From positions 1,116,003-1,180,002 of the forward strand of contig NZ_LNAL01000006.1 of assembly GCF_001483135.1 (NCBI RefSeq): DNA of 64,000 bases. Direction: 5' to 3'. The notes below the pieces were generated by a model. The model saw only the letters and a list, made by a program, of their open reading frames with translations, searched no databases and was not told where the DNA came from. The translations under genes and the position numbers were made by a program. Position 1 is the stretch's first letter; each line of letters opens with the position of its first letter. This DNA comes from Solirubrum puertoriconensis. GTDB lineage: Bacteria; Bacteroidota; Bacteroidia; Cytophagales; Hymenobacteraceae. Below are positions 16,536 to 26,000 of the stretch, piece after piece.

Positions 16536-18338
16536 CTACGCCAAAGTTGGCTTGCCCACCAGCGTATCCAGTGTGCTCGTCGATACGGAGTGGTAATTGC
16601 CCCGTGCTTGCGTGTAAATGTCGCGGGCACGTTCTTTCCCTTCGGGCGTAGCCAATAGGGCTTTGTAGAGCGGCACCAAAAACTTGCGCCGGCCAACGCG
16701 CGTGAGAAATGCACCTAGGGCTGGGTAGGCGCTGGAGTAGTTTGCCCCGATAGCCAGCGGGAACCAGGCCGTCAGGATTTCGGCGTTGCCCGAATTGGTG
16801 AAATCAAAGGCCTTATCCAAATCGGCTAATTGCTCGCTGCTGATGTGCTCGGGTAGGCCGTGCAGAAAATGAACCCACTCGTGCGTGCTCCACTCGGTAG
16901 TATCGAGCAAAGCGGGCGCGGCACCGTGCCGCCATGCCTGCAAGGCACCCTCTACACTGGCAAAGCGCTCCGACTGCACCGGCGGGGCCACTGGCGGAAT
17001 TCCGGGAGCGTTGATCCATTTATCAAGCTGCACTTGTTCCTCGGCACCGGGTACCTGGCTGAGCAACTCGCGGCGGAGGTACGCAATGAAATGAGCAGTA
17101 TCCATCGACTGGAAGGCGTGCTCGGAGAAGTACTTCGTGATGAAAGCGTCGAGCTTTTCGCGGCCTACGATGCTTTCCAGAGTTAGCAGCAGGTAGTTGC
17201 CCTTCTCGTAGGCAATTTCGTTGAGTCCCTCGTCAGGGTCGCGGCCTGCCAGCTTCAGGTGCAAGTGGGTATCGGCGCTTTCGGCGCCAAGCTCGTCGAT
17301 GGTGTGGTGTAGCGCTGTGTGGCCGAGTACCTGAAGCATATCGGCATAAGCGCGCCCGTACAGGCGCTCCATGATGCGCCGCTCGAAGTAAACCGTGAAG
17401 CCTTCGTTCAACCAGAAGTCGTTCCAGGTAGCATTCGTCACGAGGTTGCCTGACCAAGAGTGCGCCAGCTCGTGCGCCACCAGGCTGGTCAGGCTTCGGT
17501 CGCCGGCTAGGATGGTAGGCGTCACGAAAGTAAGCCGCGGGTTTTCCATGCCGCCAAACGGGAAGGAGGGCGGCAACACCAACAGATCGTACCGCTCCCA
17601 ACGGTAGGGGCCGTAAAGTTCCTCGGCCGCGCCTACCATTTGCTCTAGGTCGGCAAACTCATGCGTAGCCACGGGCAGGGTGGTAGGTTCGGCGTACACC
17701 CCAGTGCGGCCGCTGACGGCCTCGAACCGCAAATAGCCGATGGCCAGGGCCATGAGGTACGAGGGAATGGGCTGCGGCATTTGGAAATGGTACTCGCCCG
17801 AAGCCGAAAGTTGCTGCGGGTTTTCGGCACTCATCAGGGCCAGCAATTCCTTGGGGCCGCGCACCGTGGCTTCGTATGTAAAGCGCACCCCCGGCGAATC
17901 CTGGCACGGAATCCAGGTACGTGCCAGAATGGCTTGCGACTGGGTAAATAAAAACGGGTGTTGCTTGCCAGCCGTTTGCTCGGGCGCGAGCCACTGCAAA
18001 GCAGCTGCCTCAGGAGCGGTACGGTAGAGCACTGTAACCGAGCGGGTGGTTGGCTGCACTTGAATGCGCAATGCCTGGCCAAGTACGGCATCCGCATCGC
18101 CCAAGTTAAAGGACGCAAGCGCGGTATCGTCGTCGAGGGATACGGCTTCAATGGCTAAGTCGCGGGTATCGAGCCACAGCTCCGAAACGCCCGGTTGCAC
18201 CTCGACCTGCCAAGTGGCTTTACCCGTTAAGGTGCGGGAAGCAAAGTCAACGGAGAGGTCGAGAGCGAGGTGCCGAACCACTGCCTCTTGCGGGCGGGCG
18301 CAGCTATGCGGGTCGGTGGCCAGAGGCATTTCAGCCAT
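16536..18338 (-). CDS. M1 family zinc aminopeptidase (leukotriene A4 hydrolase/aminopeptidase B type)
   Basis: 600 residues. It has an N-terminal beta domain, the GGMENP exopeptidase motif (262-267), the zinc motif HELAH (289-293) with the second Glu in LNEGFTVYFER (E312), and a C-terminal helical LTA4H-type domain (about 460-600). This matches the full LTA4H-like architecture. No signal peptide, so likely a cytoplasmic peptide trimmer. The start ATG abuts copy 3 of the TATATAATAAGGAGT repeat on the upstream side. Upstream of the cyanophycinase and reading the same way, with 90 bases between them. Confidence 0.92.
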   Translation of the reverse strand: MAEMPLATDPHSCARPQEAVVRHLALDLSVDFASRTLTGKATWQVEVQPGVSELWLDTRDLAIEAVSLDDDTALASFNLGDADAVLGQALRIQVQPTTRSVTVLYRTAPEAAALQWLAPEQTAGKQHPFLFTQSQAILARTWIPCQDSPGVRFTYEATVRGPKELLALMSAENPQQLSASGEYHFQMPQPIPSYLMALAIGYLRFEAVSGRTGVYAEPTTLPVATHEFADLEQMVGAAEELYGPYRWERYDLLVLPPSFPFGGMENPRLTFVTPTILAGDRSLTSLVAHELAHSWSGNLVTNATWNDFWLNEGFTVYFERRIMERLYGRAYADMLQVLGHTALHHTIDELGAESADTHLHLKLAGRDPDEGLNEIAYEKGNYLLLTLESIVGREKLDAFITKYFSEHAFQSMDTAHFIAYLRRELLSQVPGAEEQVQLDKWINAPGIPPVAPPVQSERFASVEGALQAWRHGAAPALLDTTEWSTHEWVHFLHGLPEHISSEQLADLDKAFDFTNSGNAEILTAWFPLAIGANYSSAYPALGAFLTRVGRRKFLVPLYKALLATPEGKERARDIYTQARGNYHSVSTSTLDTLVGKPTLA

Positions 18339-18682
18339 ACTATATATAATAAGGAGTGGAAAGGTAGGACGGCATGACAGCCCAGAAGCCTACGAGTAAA
18401 CGGGTGGCAAAGATAACCGCCTAGGTAGTGGGGCGGTTTTGAATGAAAGGACCTAAGAGGAAGTGTAGTGTCGGCAAAGGCAGCTAAGCCAAAAACGCAA
18501 TGGCAATTTAGAAATGTGGCGGATGGCATTGTTTTACGGCTATCTTGCACCTTGGAATGCAACGGCCTAAGGCAACCCGCACTAGGCTGTTGGAGTACAA
18601 CAATGCAGCTCGCACCGGGGCCCTGCCGCGCAGGATGCCACCTCCGGATTGCGGAAGTGCCGCTTTGTTTTCCACCATAGTC
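18339..18682. other. 344-bp gap with repeat copy 3
   Basis: The gap separates the divergent M1 aminopeptidase and L,D-transpeptidase genes. It contains the repeat at 18341-18358 immediately next to the M1 start codon, and a weak inverted repeat AACCGCC...GGCGGTT around a CCTAGG at 18414-18438. The plus-strand frame open from 18545 is not conserved-looking. Nothing else seen. Confidence 0.4.
18341..18358. repeat. Copy 3 of the TATATATAATAAGGAGT repeat
   Basis: An exact 17-base match to 14340-14356. It starts two bases outside the M1 aminopeptidase ATG, so an AT-rich promoter here would give an almost leaderless mRNA. Confidence 0.6.
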
Positions 18683-20464
18683 ATGAAACTTTCGGTTAAA
18701 ACCGTTTTTATATCCACCTTACGGCTGATGCTGGCTTTCTGCCTGCTGCTGGTTGCTGCTTCGTGCAGCCAAGAGCAGAAGGAAAAAGCGCAGGATGCAG
18801 CCGCTGACCTGCTCCCGGGCAATGGCAAAAAGGCCGGCCCGCAGCCGCGCATCGATACCGTGTACGTTGAAAAGTACATGGCCTCGAAGCCGGCTTTCAA
18901 AGCTGAAATTGAATGGGGTAAAAAGTTCTACAAAGAGCGCGACGGCCGCCTAGGTTGGTTTCGCGACCACGAAGTACTGCCCCATGCCGAGCGCATGCTA
19001 TCGGTACTGAACAAGGCCGGCGAAGAAGGCCTTGACCCCAACGACTACAAAGTTGTCGACTTTGACAAGCTCTTTGCTCAGCTGAAGGAGGCGCCGGATA
19101 CCACGGCGCGTAATGCACTCGAAAAAGAAATAGACATCGCGCTATCAGCAACTTACTTCAACTGGGCCGATGATTTTTATCGCGGCATTGTAAACCCGCG
19201 CGAAGTAAAGAATATCGATTGGAAGGTTAAGCGCAACAAAATCAAGTTGCACAAGGCCCTCATGACCATCTTGCAGGAGCGCGAGAGTACCTATCCCTAC
19301 TACGAATTTGAGCCCCTGCACCCCGAGTACGACCGTCTGCGCGAGGCCCTAGCGCGCTTCCGCTCCATGCAGCGCAACGGCGGTTGGGCAACCGTGCCTG
19401 CCGTTAAGCGGCTGCGCCCCGGCGACTCCTCAGCGGTGGTGCCGGCGCTGCGCCGCCGCCTCCTAGGCTTTAACCCCGACGGCACACCCGATCCGCGGCA
19501 TGCAGGCCAAGTGCAGGCAGTGCCCGTATCGAATAAGCCGGGGCAGGCTGCCTCTGGTTCGGGCGAATCGCGCGTTTACGATGCCGAGCTGGTTGCTGCT
19601 GTGAAAGAATTCCAGGAGCAAAACGGCTTAAAGGCCGATGGCAACCTAGGGGCCGAAACGCTTAAGTTGCTAAACGTTCCGCTGCAGCAACGCATTGATC
19701 AGATCATTCTGAACATGGAGCGTTGGCGCTGGATTCCCAAGCGCTTCGAGCCGAACTACCTGCTCGTAAACATTCCGGATTACCACATGTGGGTGTACGA
19801 GAACGGAAAGCCTGCTCTCGATATGCGCGTAATTGTGGGCAAGCAGCTGAACGCTACTCCCGTGTTTAGCGACAAAATGGAGTACGTGGTATTGGCCCCG
19901 TACTGGAACGTTCCTTTCAGCATCATCGACAAAGAGCTGCGGCCCGGTTTGGAGCGAGACCCGGCCGGTTACCTCGAGCGCCTTGATATGGAAGTGGTGA
20001 AAGGCTTCGGGGCAAAAGCTACTCCCGTCGATCCAACCAGTATCGACTGGGCCGGCCTTACGGAGAGCACCTGGCGCTACACCCTGCGCAAGCGACCCGG
20101 CCCGCGCAACGACCTAGGGGATGTGAAGTTTTTGTTCCCGAACTCGGAGGACATCTACCTGCACGACACGCCCAACGATGAGCTGTTCAGCCAAGCCAAG
20201 CGCGGGTTCAGCCACGGCTGTGTACGGGTTGAGCGGCCGCTTGAGCTTGCCGAGTACCTGCTGCGCAATAAGCCGGGTTGGGACATGAGTAAAATTCAGG
20301 AGACGATTGCCGGGCAGAAGGAGCAGTACGTCACGCTGCCCGAAAAACTTCCAGTGTACCTGGTGTACTTTACGGCTTGGGTTGATGACGCCGGCAACGT
20401 TCATTTCCGCGACGATATCTACGGTCACGACAAGGCCCTAGCGCGCGAGTACTTTAGCTCCTAA
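18683..20464 (+). CDS. Lipoprotein L,D-transpeptidase (YcbB/LdtD-like)
   Basis: 593 residues from ATG 18683. N-terminal lipoprotein signal with lipobox VAAS|C. A helical scaffold domain follows, with a peptidoglycan-binding motif (VKEFQEQNGLKADGNLGAETLKLLN in outline) and a YkuD catalytic domain with the SHGCVRVERP signature whose Cys is the nucleophile. The length and domain order fit the YcbB group, which forms 3-3 crosslinks or attaches proteins to peptidoglycan in the periplasm. An upstream in-frame ATG at 18545 would hide the lipobox and is rejected. Confidence 0.92.
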   Translation: MKLSVKTVFISTLRLMLAFCLLLVAASCSQEQKEKAQDAAADLLPGNGKKAGPQPRIDTVYVEKYMASKPAFKAEIEWGKKFYKERDGRLGWFRDHEVLPHAERMLSVLNKAGEEGLDPNDYKVVDFDKLFAQLKEAPDTTARNALEKEIDIALSATYFNWADDFYRGIVNPREVKNIDWKVKRNKIKLHKALMTILQERESTYPYYEFEPLHPEYDRLREALARFRSMQRNGGWATVPAVKRLRPGDSSAVVPALRRRLLGFNPDGTPDPRHAGQVQAVPVSNKPGQAASGSGESRVYDAELVAAVKEFQEQNGLKADGNLGAETLKLLNVPLQQRIDQIILNMERWRWIPKRFEPNYLLVNIPDYHMWVYENGKPALDMRVIVGKQLNATPVFSDKMEYVVLAPYWNVPFSIIDKELRPGLERDPAGYLERLDMEVVKGFGAKATPVDPTSIDWAGLTESTWRYTLRKRPGPRNDLGDVKFLFPNSEDIYLHDTPNDELFSQAKRGFSHGCVRVERPLELAEYLLRNKPGWDMSKIQETIAGQKEQYVTLPEKLPVYLVYFTAWVDDAGNVHFRDDIYGHDKALAREYFSS

Positions 20465-20536
20465 ATTTCCTAATTGCTAAGCTGCCTCTCTAAGAGGCGA
20501 AGCATCTAAGCAGGAAAGGGCCTTACCACTTGTTCT

Positions 20537-20574
20537 AGAACCGCCATAGCGTTAGCCGCTGTGGCGGTTTTTTC
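20537..20574 (+). terminator. Terminator of the L,D-transpeptidase gene
   Basis: The AACCGCCA stem pairs with TGGCGGTT around an internal short stem, followed by six U. Confidence 0.8.
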
Positions 20575-20855
20575 ATGCTTGTACTGTGATGCTGCTTTGC
20601 TTGCCCCCCAGGTTGGCCATGGCTCTGCTTCCAATAGTCAGGCCAGAGGATGCATAAACAACAGGACTTTAATTGCATTGAGACAGATCAAGACAATTTA
20701 CAAGTGTATAATTGTAAACGATTAGTAAGCAACGTAAACACATGCTTTTAAATGTTCAGGCGATTTATGGATGTAATTAACAATGTTAATCTTGTTGCCT
20801 GTGCATGTGCGCATGTTTCCTATTGCTGTAGATTTGTAACCTATATAAATGATAT
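20575..20855. promoter_or_regulatory. AT-rich upstream region of the XRE regulator with two palindromes
   Basis: The base composition falls sharply here. Two palindromes stand out: TTTACAA-N8-TTGTAAA (20697-20718) and ATTAACA-A-TGTTAAT (20776-20790). Both precede the XRE regulator and are candidate operators for autoregulation. TTGTAA recurs at about 20836. Confidence 0.5.
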
Positions 20856-21452
20856 ATGGTCGACCGTATTCGTCAGCTCATTCAGGAGCGCCAACTTACC
20901 TCCACTCAGTTTGCAGATGTGATTGGGGTAGCACGTCCGATTGTTAGCCATATTCTCAGCGGCCGTAACAAGCCCAGTTTGGAGGTGGTGCAGAAGATTA
21001 TTGCCGCCTTTCCTGACATATCAATGCCGTGGTTGCTCACTGGGCAAGGCCTCATGACTGCTGAGAGTCCCGCAAACGCTGCTCAGCCTCCTTCTGCGGC
21101 AAGCTCGTCGGCTCGGGTGGCTGCCGCACCCAAGCGGGCTCCGAAGTCGCCTACACAGCCTAATTCCCTTGAGCCTCCTGTTAAGCCCTCAACTGTGCCC
21201 GAACCAGCGTTTGAAGACCCTAGGGAGCCAAGCTTAGCAGATGCGCCAGAACGCACAGCTGGACCACCAATTGATACCCAGCGCTCCAAAACCGATGCCG
21301 CAGCTAGTTCCAATAAGCTAAACGCTGATGACGCTTTGGTTCAAGCTGTGGCGCAAAGCGCTGCCACACAACCAAAAACGATACGGAGAGTATTAATATT
21401 CTATAGCGACGGTACTTTCACGGACTACACTCCTGCAACGGAACCATTATAG
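20856..21452 (+). CDS. XRE-family HTH transcriptional regulator
   Basis: 198 residues. Residues 1-65 form a Cro/C1-type HTH: LIQERQLTSTQFADVIGVARPIVSHILSGRNKPSLEVVQKII, followed by FPDISMPWLLTGQG, a common Bacteroidota form. Residues 70-165 are a low-complexity Pro/Ala/Ser-rich linker. The last 25 (TIRRVLIFYSDGTFTDYTP) look like a short beta-hairpin conserved module. It is likely DNA-binding. The surroundings are AT-rich with palindromes and TTGTAA motifs, suggesting local control and possible acquisition. No partner gene is adjacent. Confidence 0.85.
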   Translation: MVDRIRQLIQERQLTSTQFADVIGVARPIVSHILSGRNKPSLEVVQKIIAAFPDISMPWLLTGQGLMTAESPANAAQPPSAASSSARVAAAPKRAPKSPTQPNSLEPPVKPSTVPEPAFEDPREPSLADAPERTAGPPIDTQRSKTDAAASSNKLNADDALVQAVAQSAATQPKTIRRVLIFYSDGTFTDYTPATEPL

Positions 21453-22136
21453 TAATGTCTATTCGCTTGTGCACTGCTCCTGTGCAACTGCCGAGTAGCA
21501 TGGCGAGTAGAAAAGCAAGTGCCTTCCGACGTGTGCAATTGCACCGTGTTATTGCTGTATATGGGGTGCTTCCACGTATTGGTTTGGTTACATTGCATGC
21601 AACGGTTTTGCTTAACCATGATTGTATGGTAAATACAGTTGTAAGTATCTGTTTGTCAGGCTTTGTCAAGGTTGTATTTGAAGTGATTTAGTAAGTGTTT
21701 GCGAGTGAATAAGAGGGTTTGTGTTGTATTTTTTTTGTTATATAAGTTTAGGCTCATGTGTTTTAGATTAAGAGGTATGCTACTGTGGGTGCTAGACCAG
21801 CAGAATGCTAATAATTGTAACACGGTATTTTCGATGAAATGTGCAAGGGCTAGTACCGGTTCCTCCAACTTGCAAGTGCTTGATTGAGGTGGCACGGTAT
21901 AGCTAATGATTAAATACTTACGACTTGTCAGTGCGCTGCTTGCAACTGCTGCCCATTGGTAACAAGCACTGGTTTATGCTGCTGCCGGGTAGTGTGTGGT
22001 CTGAGTATTTCAGGTTACAGTTGTAATTTGTAAACAGTACGAGCAAATTGGTACACCTATCATAAGCAAGCACCTTAACTTATTCTGTTGCGTATCCTGG
22101 CTTGATGATATAACCCGGCCCTCTTACCTTTGGGGT
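21453..22136. other. 684-bp AT-rich region without a recognised gene
   Basis: It is markedly AT-rich. Small frames on both strands have no recognisable domain, start context or codon bias. TTGTAA-type motifs occur at about 21639, 21816 and 22021-22034, similar to the palindrome upstream of the XRE gene. It may be decayed DNA or a regulatory/ncRNA region. The last part holds the promoter of the small lipoprotein gene. Confidence 0.35.
22125..22132 (+). promoter_or_regulatory. TAnnTTTG promoter box of the small lipoprotein gene
   Basis: TACCTTTG at 22125-22132 with a TTG at 22102-22104, 20 bases upstream, fits the Bacteroidota sigma-ABfr consensus. It ends only four bases before the ATG at 22137, so the transcript would be leaderless or nearly so. 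Confidence 0.5.
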
Positions 22137-22313
22137 ATGAAAAAGTCCTGCCTGCTCGCATTATTTGCTTGGGTTGCTGTGCTGGCCACGTCGTGCACGC
22201 CTCCCCCTGACGCCGAAAAAGATCCGAACGCCGATGCTGCTTACAAGCGCGAACACCGGCCTGAGGGCTACCGCGAAGCGCAGAGCAGCCAGCCGAACGC
22301 TATCGAGCAGTAA
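22137..22313 (+). CDS. Small lipoprotein (58 residues)
   Basis: ATG at 22137 to TAA at 22313. MKKSCLLALFAWVAVLATSC ends in a convincing lipobox (LATS|C, Cys20), followed by a 38-residue hydrophilic Pro/Ala/Glu-rich tail. Support is the signal, the promoter box just upstream and a strong terminator just after the stop. Function is unknown; such tiny lipoproteins often coat or anchor in the outer membrane. Confidence 0.7.
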   Translation: MKKSCLLALFAWVAVLATSCTPPPDAEKDPNADAAYKREHRPEGYREAQSSQPNAIEQ

Positions 22314-22339
22314 TCCGCTTATCGCCGAAGTTTATCGGC

Positions 22340-22395
22340 GGCAAAAAGCAGCAGCCCCGCCTAGGTGAACCTAGGCGGGGCTGCTGCTTTTTGCC
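22340..22395. terminator. Very strong bidirectional terminator
   Basis: A perfect 26-bp stem (22340-22365 with 22370-22395) and a TGAA tetraloop, with A5/T5 runs inside the stem near each end. Each arm carries a CCTAGG. It separates the small lipoprotein gene from the convergent hypothetical gene. Confidence 0.92.
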
Positions 22396-22409
22396 GCTAA
22401 ACGTCAGGC

Positions 22410-22886
22410 CTAGCGGCTGAGAATGGACTCTGGAGTCACGTGCAAGGAAGGTAACTCAATGCCCGCCACTAGTTGTTCTTCCAGCAACTGGGCCCACGTG
22501 CGCAAGTACAGCACTACATCGTCTCGAACGTTATGGCGCAAGGCGTTGCGGCGCTCAAACGGAATCGCACCCCGAATGCTAGGATCGGAGAGGCGCTCCA
22601 GGTGCGCCAAGTCAGATCGGGTGAAGCCCGCAGCCAGCATTTCATCAATGGTTTCATCGATTGGCAAGCCGCTGGTTGGGCAGTAGTCGCGTAGCTGCTG
22701 GTCCCAGTCGCCGTAGCGTTGCAGCGCACGGGCATGAATTTCGGCTTTGCTCAGGCGGGTTACGGTTTGGGCAAGGTGGCCGCAATTGCAGCTGCCCATG
22801 TGGCCCCATTGGTAGGGCGCCTGCGTGGCCAGGCGTTGTGCAGTGGTGCGAAGAGCTTCGATAACTGAAAGCGAGCAAGTAGCCAT
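22410..22886 (-). CDS. Conserved hypothetical protein with Cys/His motif
   Basis: 158 residues from ATG 22886 (MATCSLSVIEAL). Family not recognised. The N-terminal part has GHMGSCNCGHLAQ (C-x-C-G-H), a possible metal site, followed by helical, charged sequence with an acidic, Leu-rich C-terminus. A GTG start at 22937 would add a 17-residue basic leader without a signal peptide and is less likely. The reading frame is well supported by length, GC-rich third positions and a terminator. No operon partner. Confidence 0.65.
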   Translation of the reverse strand: MATCSLSVIEALRTTAQRLATQAPYQWGHMGSCNCGHLAQTVTRLSKAEIHARALQRYGDWDQQLRDYCPTSGLPIDETIDEMLAAGFTRSDLAHLERLSDPSIRGAIPFERRNALRHNVRDDVVLYLRTWAQLLEEQLVAGIELPSLHVTPESILSR

Positions 22887-23130
22887 AGGAGAGGTACCGA
22901 AAGGCAGTAGGTTGCGGTGCTTTAATGAAACGCGCACGTCGGAACGTACGTGTGTATAAGCAAACCTAGAGGCAATTTGTTCGGCCGTTGCTCAGCTTTG
23001 AGGTGCTGCAAGCGCAGCAAATTCGTCTGCACCTGTGGCTACTGGCGCCCTAGGCGCCAACAAAACAGCCCCCGCGCAGGATTGCAAGGAGGCTGAAATG
23101 ATAGGCTAAAAATCACTGGGCTTCTAACGG

Positions 23131-24537
23131 TTAGTCCCGCCGACGTCGGCGCCCAGACCGCCCATTGGGGCGAGGACTGCCCGACGAAGCACTGCCTTGC
23201 GAAGCCGCTTTAGGCCGGCTTTCTTGCTTGTGGCGTGGTGCAGTAGCCGGGCGGGCATGACCTACATCGGCAGTGCGCTTTGGCTTGTTGCCTGCACCAC
23301 CTGCCGCGGGGCCGCGGCCCGGGCGTGGAGGCCGCCCAGCCGAGCCCTTGGGCTTGGTAATGTTCGGACCCTTGAGGGGTACACGAGCCACGTCGTTGCT
23401 GGCATACGAGTGGTTGTCAATCACACGAATCTCGCGATTGATCAGGCGCTGAATGTCCTGCAGATAAGCCCGCTCATCCAGGTCGCAGAACGACAAGGCA
23501 ATGCCCTCGGCACCTGCCCGGCCCGTACGGCCGATGCGGTGCACGTAGGTTTCGGGCTCATTGGGCAGCTCGTAGTTTATTACGTGGCTCAACTCCTCTA
23601 CATCGATGCCGCGTGCGGCCAAGTCGGTAGCAACTAGCACGCGCGTTTCGCCGCTTTTGAAGTTTTGTAAAGCCCGCTGGCGCGCGTTCTGCGATTTGTT
23701 CCCGTGTATGGCTTCGGCTCCAATGCCTCTTGCATTAAGACCCTTGGCTACCCGGTCGGCGCCGTGCTTGGTGCGCGTAAACACCAACACCCGTCGCAGC
23801 TCTGGGTCGTTGAGTACCTCCAGCAGCAAGTAAGGCTTGTCGGATTTCTCAATCATGTACACCGCCTGCTCTACCTTTTCAGCGGTGCTCGAAACGGGCG
23901 TAACAGCTACTTGCACAGGGTTGCGCAAAATGCTATCGGCCAGTTGCTGAATGGTGGGCGGCATGGTGGCCGAGAAAAACAACGACTGGCGTTGCTTGGG
24001 CAGTAGCGGCAGAATGCGACGGATATCATTGATGAAGCCCATATCGAGCATGCGGTCAGCTTCATCAAGCACGAATATTTCCAGGCGCTTCAAATCGATA
24101 AAGCCTTGGCTGATCAAATCGAGCAAGCGGCCTGGGGTGGCAATCAGCACATCAACGCCGCGCCTAAGCGCCTCCACTTGGGGATGCTGGCTTACACCGC
24201 CAAAAATTACCGCGTGGCGGAGCTTTAGGTTTTGGCCGTAGGTGGCAAAGCTTTCACCTATCTGAATAGCCAGCTCGCGGGTAGGCGTCAGAACCAGAGC
24301 CCGAACGGAGCGGGGGCCGCTGGGTTGATTAGTGGGTTTGGAGAGGTGCAAACGCTGCAGCAGGGGCAGCGTAAAGGCCGCGGTTTTGCCGGTGCCCGTT
24401 TGGGCTACGCCGAGCAGGTCGCGGGCGTCGAGCACGTGCGGTATGGCTTGTTGCTGGATGGGGGTGGGGCGCTCGTAGCCCGTGGCATGCAAAGCTGTCA
24501 GCAGCTCTGGCAGCAGATGGAGGTCGTTAAACGTCAA
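23131..24537 (-). CDS. rhlE: DEAD-box RNA helicase, RhlE type
   Basis: 468 residues. Q motif ([14 protein letters not shown]), Walker [32 protein letters not shown], then domain 2 with [39 protein letters not shown] and [10 protein letters not shown], in the RhlE order and wording. A basic Arg/Gly/Pro tail (about 385-468) likely binds RNA. RhlE proteins act in ribosome assembly and RNA turnover, often at low temperature. The start is TTG at 24537; no ATG lies nearby upstream. Confidence 0.92.
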   Translation of the reverse strand: MTFNDLHLLPELLTALHATGYERPTPIQQQAIPHVLDARDLLGVAQTGTGKTAAFTLPLLQRLHLSKPTNQPSGPRSVRALVLTPTRELAIQIGESFATYGQNLKLRHAVIFGGVSQHPQVEALRRGVDVLIATPGRLLDLISQGFIDLKRLEIFVLDEADRMLDMGFINDIRRILPLLPKQRQSLFFSATMPPTIQQLADSILRNPVQVAVTPVSSTAEKVEQAVYMIEKSDKPYLLLEVLNDPELRRVLVFTRTKHGADRVAKGLNARGIGAEAIHGNKSQNARQRALQNFKSGETRVLVATDLAARGIDVEELSHVINYELPNEPETYVHRIGRTGRAGAEGIALSFCDLDERAYLQDIQRLINREIRVIDNHSYASNDVARVPLKGPNITKPKGSAGRPPRPGRGPAAGGAGNKPKRTADVGHARPATAPRHKQESRPKAASQGSASSGSPRPNGRSGRRRRRD

Positions 24538-24636
24538 AATCAGCAGAAAAAGAAATGCGGCTAAGGGATAATTGGCCGAACAAAGGCCTACATATTTGGC
24601 GTAAGTGGCGGTTCAAGCCCAAACCAATAGCATCCC

Positions 24637-25158
24637 ATGAAGATTACAAAGGTAGAAACGGTTTACGACGGCTTCTATAAAATGCGCAAGCTGACGCTAG
24701 AGCACGAAGGCAAAGAGCTCATCAGAGAACGTTTTGAGCCGGGCAGCGCCGTAGCAGCGCTGGTTTTCGATACCAACAAGCAGCAGTTTGCATTCGTGCG
24801 ACAATACCGCATTGGGCCCGAAAAAGAAGTGTTGGAAATACCAGCCGGCATGCTCGACAAAGCAGGGGAGGCGGCCGAAGATGCCATGCGCCGGGAGATA
24901 GAGGAGGAGCTGGGCTACGCCGTTGATCAGCTGGAGCACATCGTTGATATGTACCCATCGCCCGGCGGCGATGCCGAGCAAATCAAGATCTACTATGCCG
25001 AAGTGAGCCGCCACATTGGAGAAGGGGGCGGGGCGGAAGGCGAGAACGAGAACATCACCGCTGTGATGCTGGGTTGGGATGAGGTGCTACAGGAAACCTT
25101 GCAAGATGCCAAAACGCTGGTTGCAGTGCAGTGGGCCCAGCTACGACGCCAGAAATAG
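24637..25158 (+). CDS. NUDIX hydrolase (ADP-ribose/nucleoside-sugar pyrophosphatase type)
   Basis: 173 residues. The Nudix box is GEAAEDAMRREIEEELG (about 82-98), i.e. G-x5-E-x7-REUxEExG. The N-terminal strand set and RQYRIGPEKEVLEIPAG match the ADP-ribose pyrophosphatase (NudF-like) branch, which splits ADP-ribose to AMP and ribose-5-phosphate. Divergent from the helicase and closed by a terminator. Confidence 0.88.
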   Translation: MKITKVETVYDGFYKMRKLTLEHEGKELIRERFEPGSAVAALVFDTNKQQFAFVRQYRIGPEKEVLEIPAGMLDKAGEAAEDAMRREIEEELGYAVDQLEHIVDMYPSPGGDAEQIKIYYAEVSRHIGEGGGAEGENENITAVMLGWDEVLQETLQDAKTLVAVQWAQLRRQK

Positions 25159-25176
25159 CGCTTACTCAAAACCAAA

Positions 25177-25230
25177 AAAACGCATACTCTTCTCAATACT
25201 ACGCTTGGCTAAGAGTATGCGTTTTTAGTT
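25177..25230. terminator. Bidirectional terminator
   Basis: A 15-bp stem AAAACGCATACTCTT (25177-25191) with AAGAGTATGCGTTTT (25211-25225), with A-run and U-run on either side. It serves the NUDIX gene and the convergent hypothetical. Confidence 0.88.
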
Positions 25231-25246
25231 TGTTCAAATGTTAAAA

Positions 25247-25807
25247 CTACTCTGCAACTACAATGTAGTCAAAGCGTTGCTTGAGTTTATCGTCAGTGAT
25301 ACTAACCTGTAGTGGGCCAGGCTGCTCAGCTTTAACAAATGGTATAGTTCGGGTGCTTAGGTACAAATCGCGGTTCCAGAAACGACCCGTGCCTGGGGTG
25401 AGCTGTTGGCTAAGCAATTGTTTGCCGTCCTTGGTAGTAACCGTAACGGTAAGCAGGCTGGGGTCGGCGTTTTTGGCGCCTTTCCGGTGCATGGTTACCA
25501 CAAGCGAACCACCTGCCGGTAGATTGTTAAAGTGGCGCTGATACGTGCTGTCAGCCCAGTTATTCATCTTCTTAAGCTCGTTTATTACTACGAGCATTTC
25601 CGAATATGGACGGTACGCAATGCGAGTATACGTTCCTTCCACTTCCTGGTCTTCCTCGGTGTTTTTGGTAACGTTTTGCACGTATTGGCATTCGTCGTCC
25701 TTTTTGGGGCGCAAGTATTTTTTGCGCTCGGCACCGGGGTCGGCTTGGGCGTAGGCAGCCGATGCACCGAGCACCAACAGCGTAAACAGGGTAAAAAACT
25801 TCTTCAT
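25247..25807 (-). CDS. Exported hypothetical protein
   Basis: 186 residues with a clear signal peptide (1-20, SAAYA|Q). The mature part is charged and beta-rich; it has a few Tyr/Arg-rich strands and no recognised domain. Family not recognised. A periplasmic or surface role is likely. It is divergent from hen1 with about 190 bases between starts. Confidence 0.65.
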   Translation of the reverse strand: MKKFFTLFTLLVLGASAAYAQADPGAERKKYLRPKKDDECQYVQNVTKNTEEDQEVEGTYTRIAYRPYSEMLVVINELKKMNNWADSTYQRHFNNLPAGGSLVVTMHRKGAKNADPSLLTVTVTTKDGKQLLSQQLTPGTGRFWNRDLYLSTRTIPFVKAEQPGPLQVSITDDKLKQRFDYIVVAE

Positions 25808-26000
25808 ATCCTACTAGTTGGGCGCAGTTTAGCACCGTTCAGCTGGCAAAATTAGGCAACTTCCGACGCAGCACCGCATGCCTGGGGCTGGAGTTGCGGC
25901 TGTTTTGTACAATTTTGCTCATCGGTTATGGGCAGGCTGTGCATTTAAGGATACTGCCGACTTTATAGCTTGCTATACTCCCCTTGTTGCTCTCCTCCGT

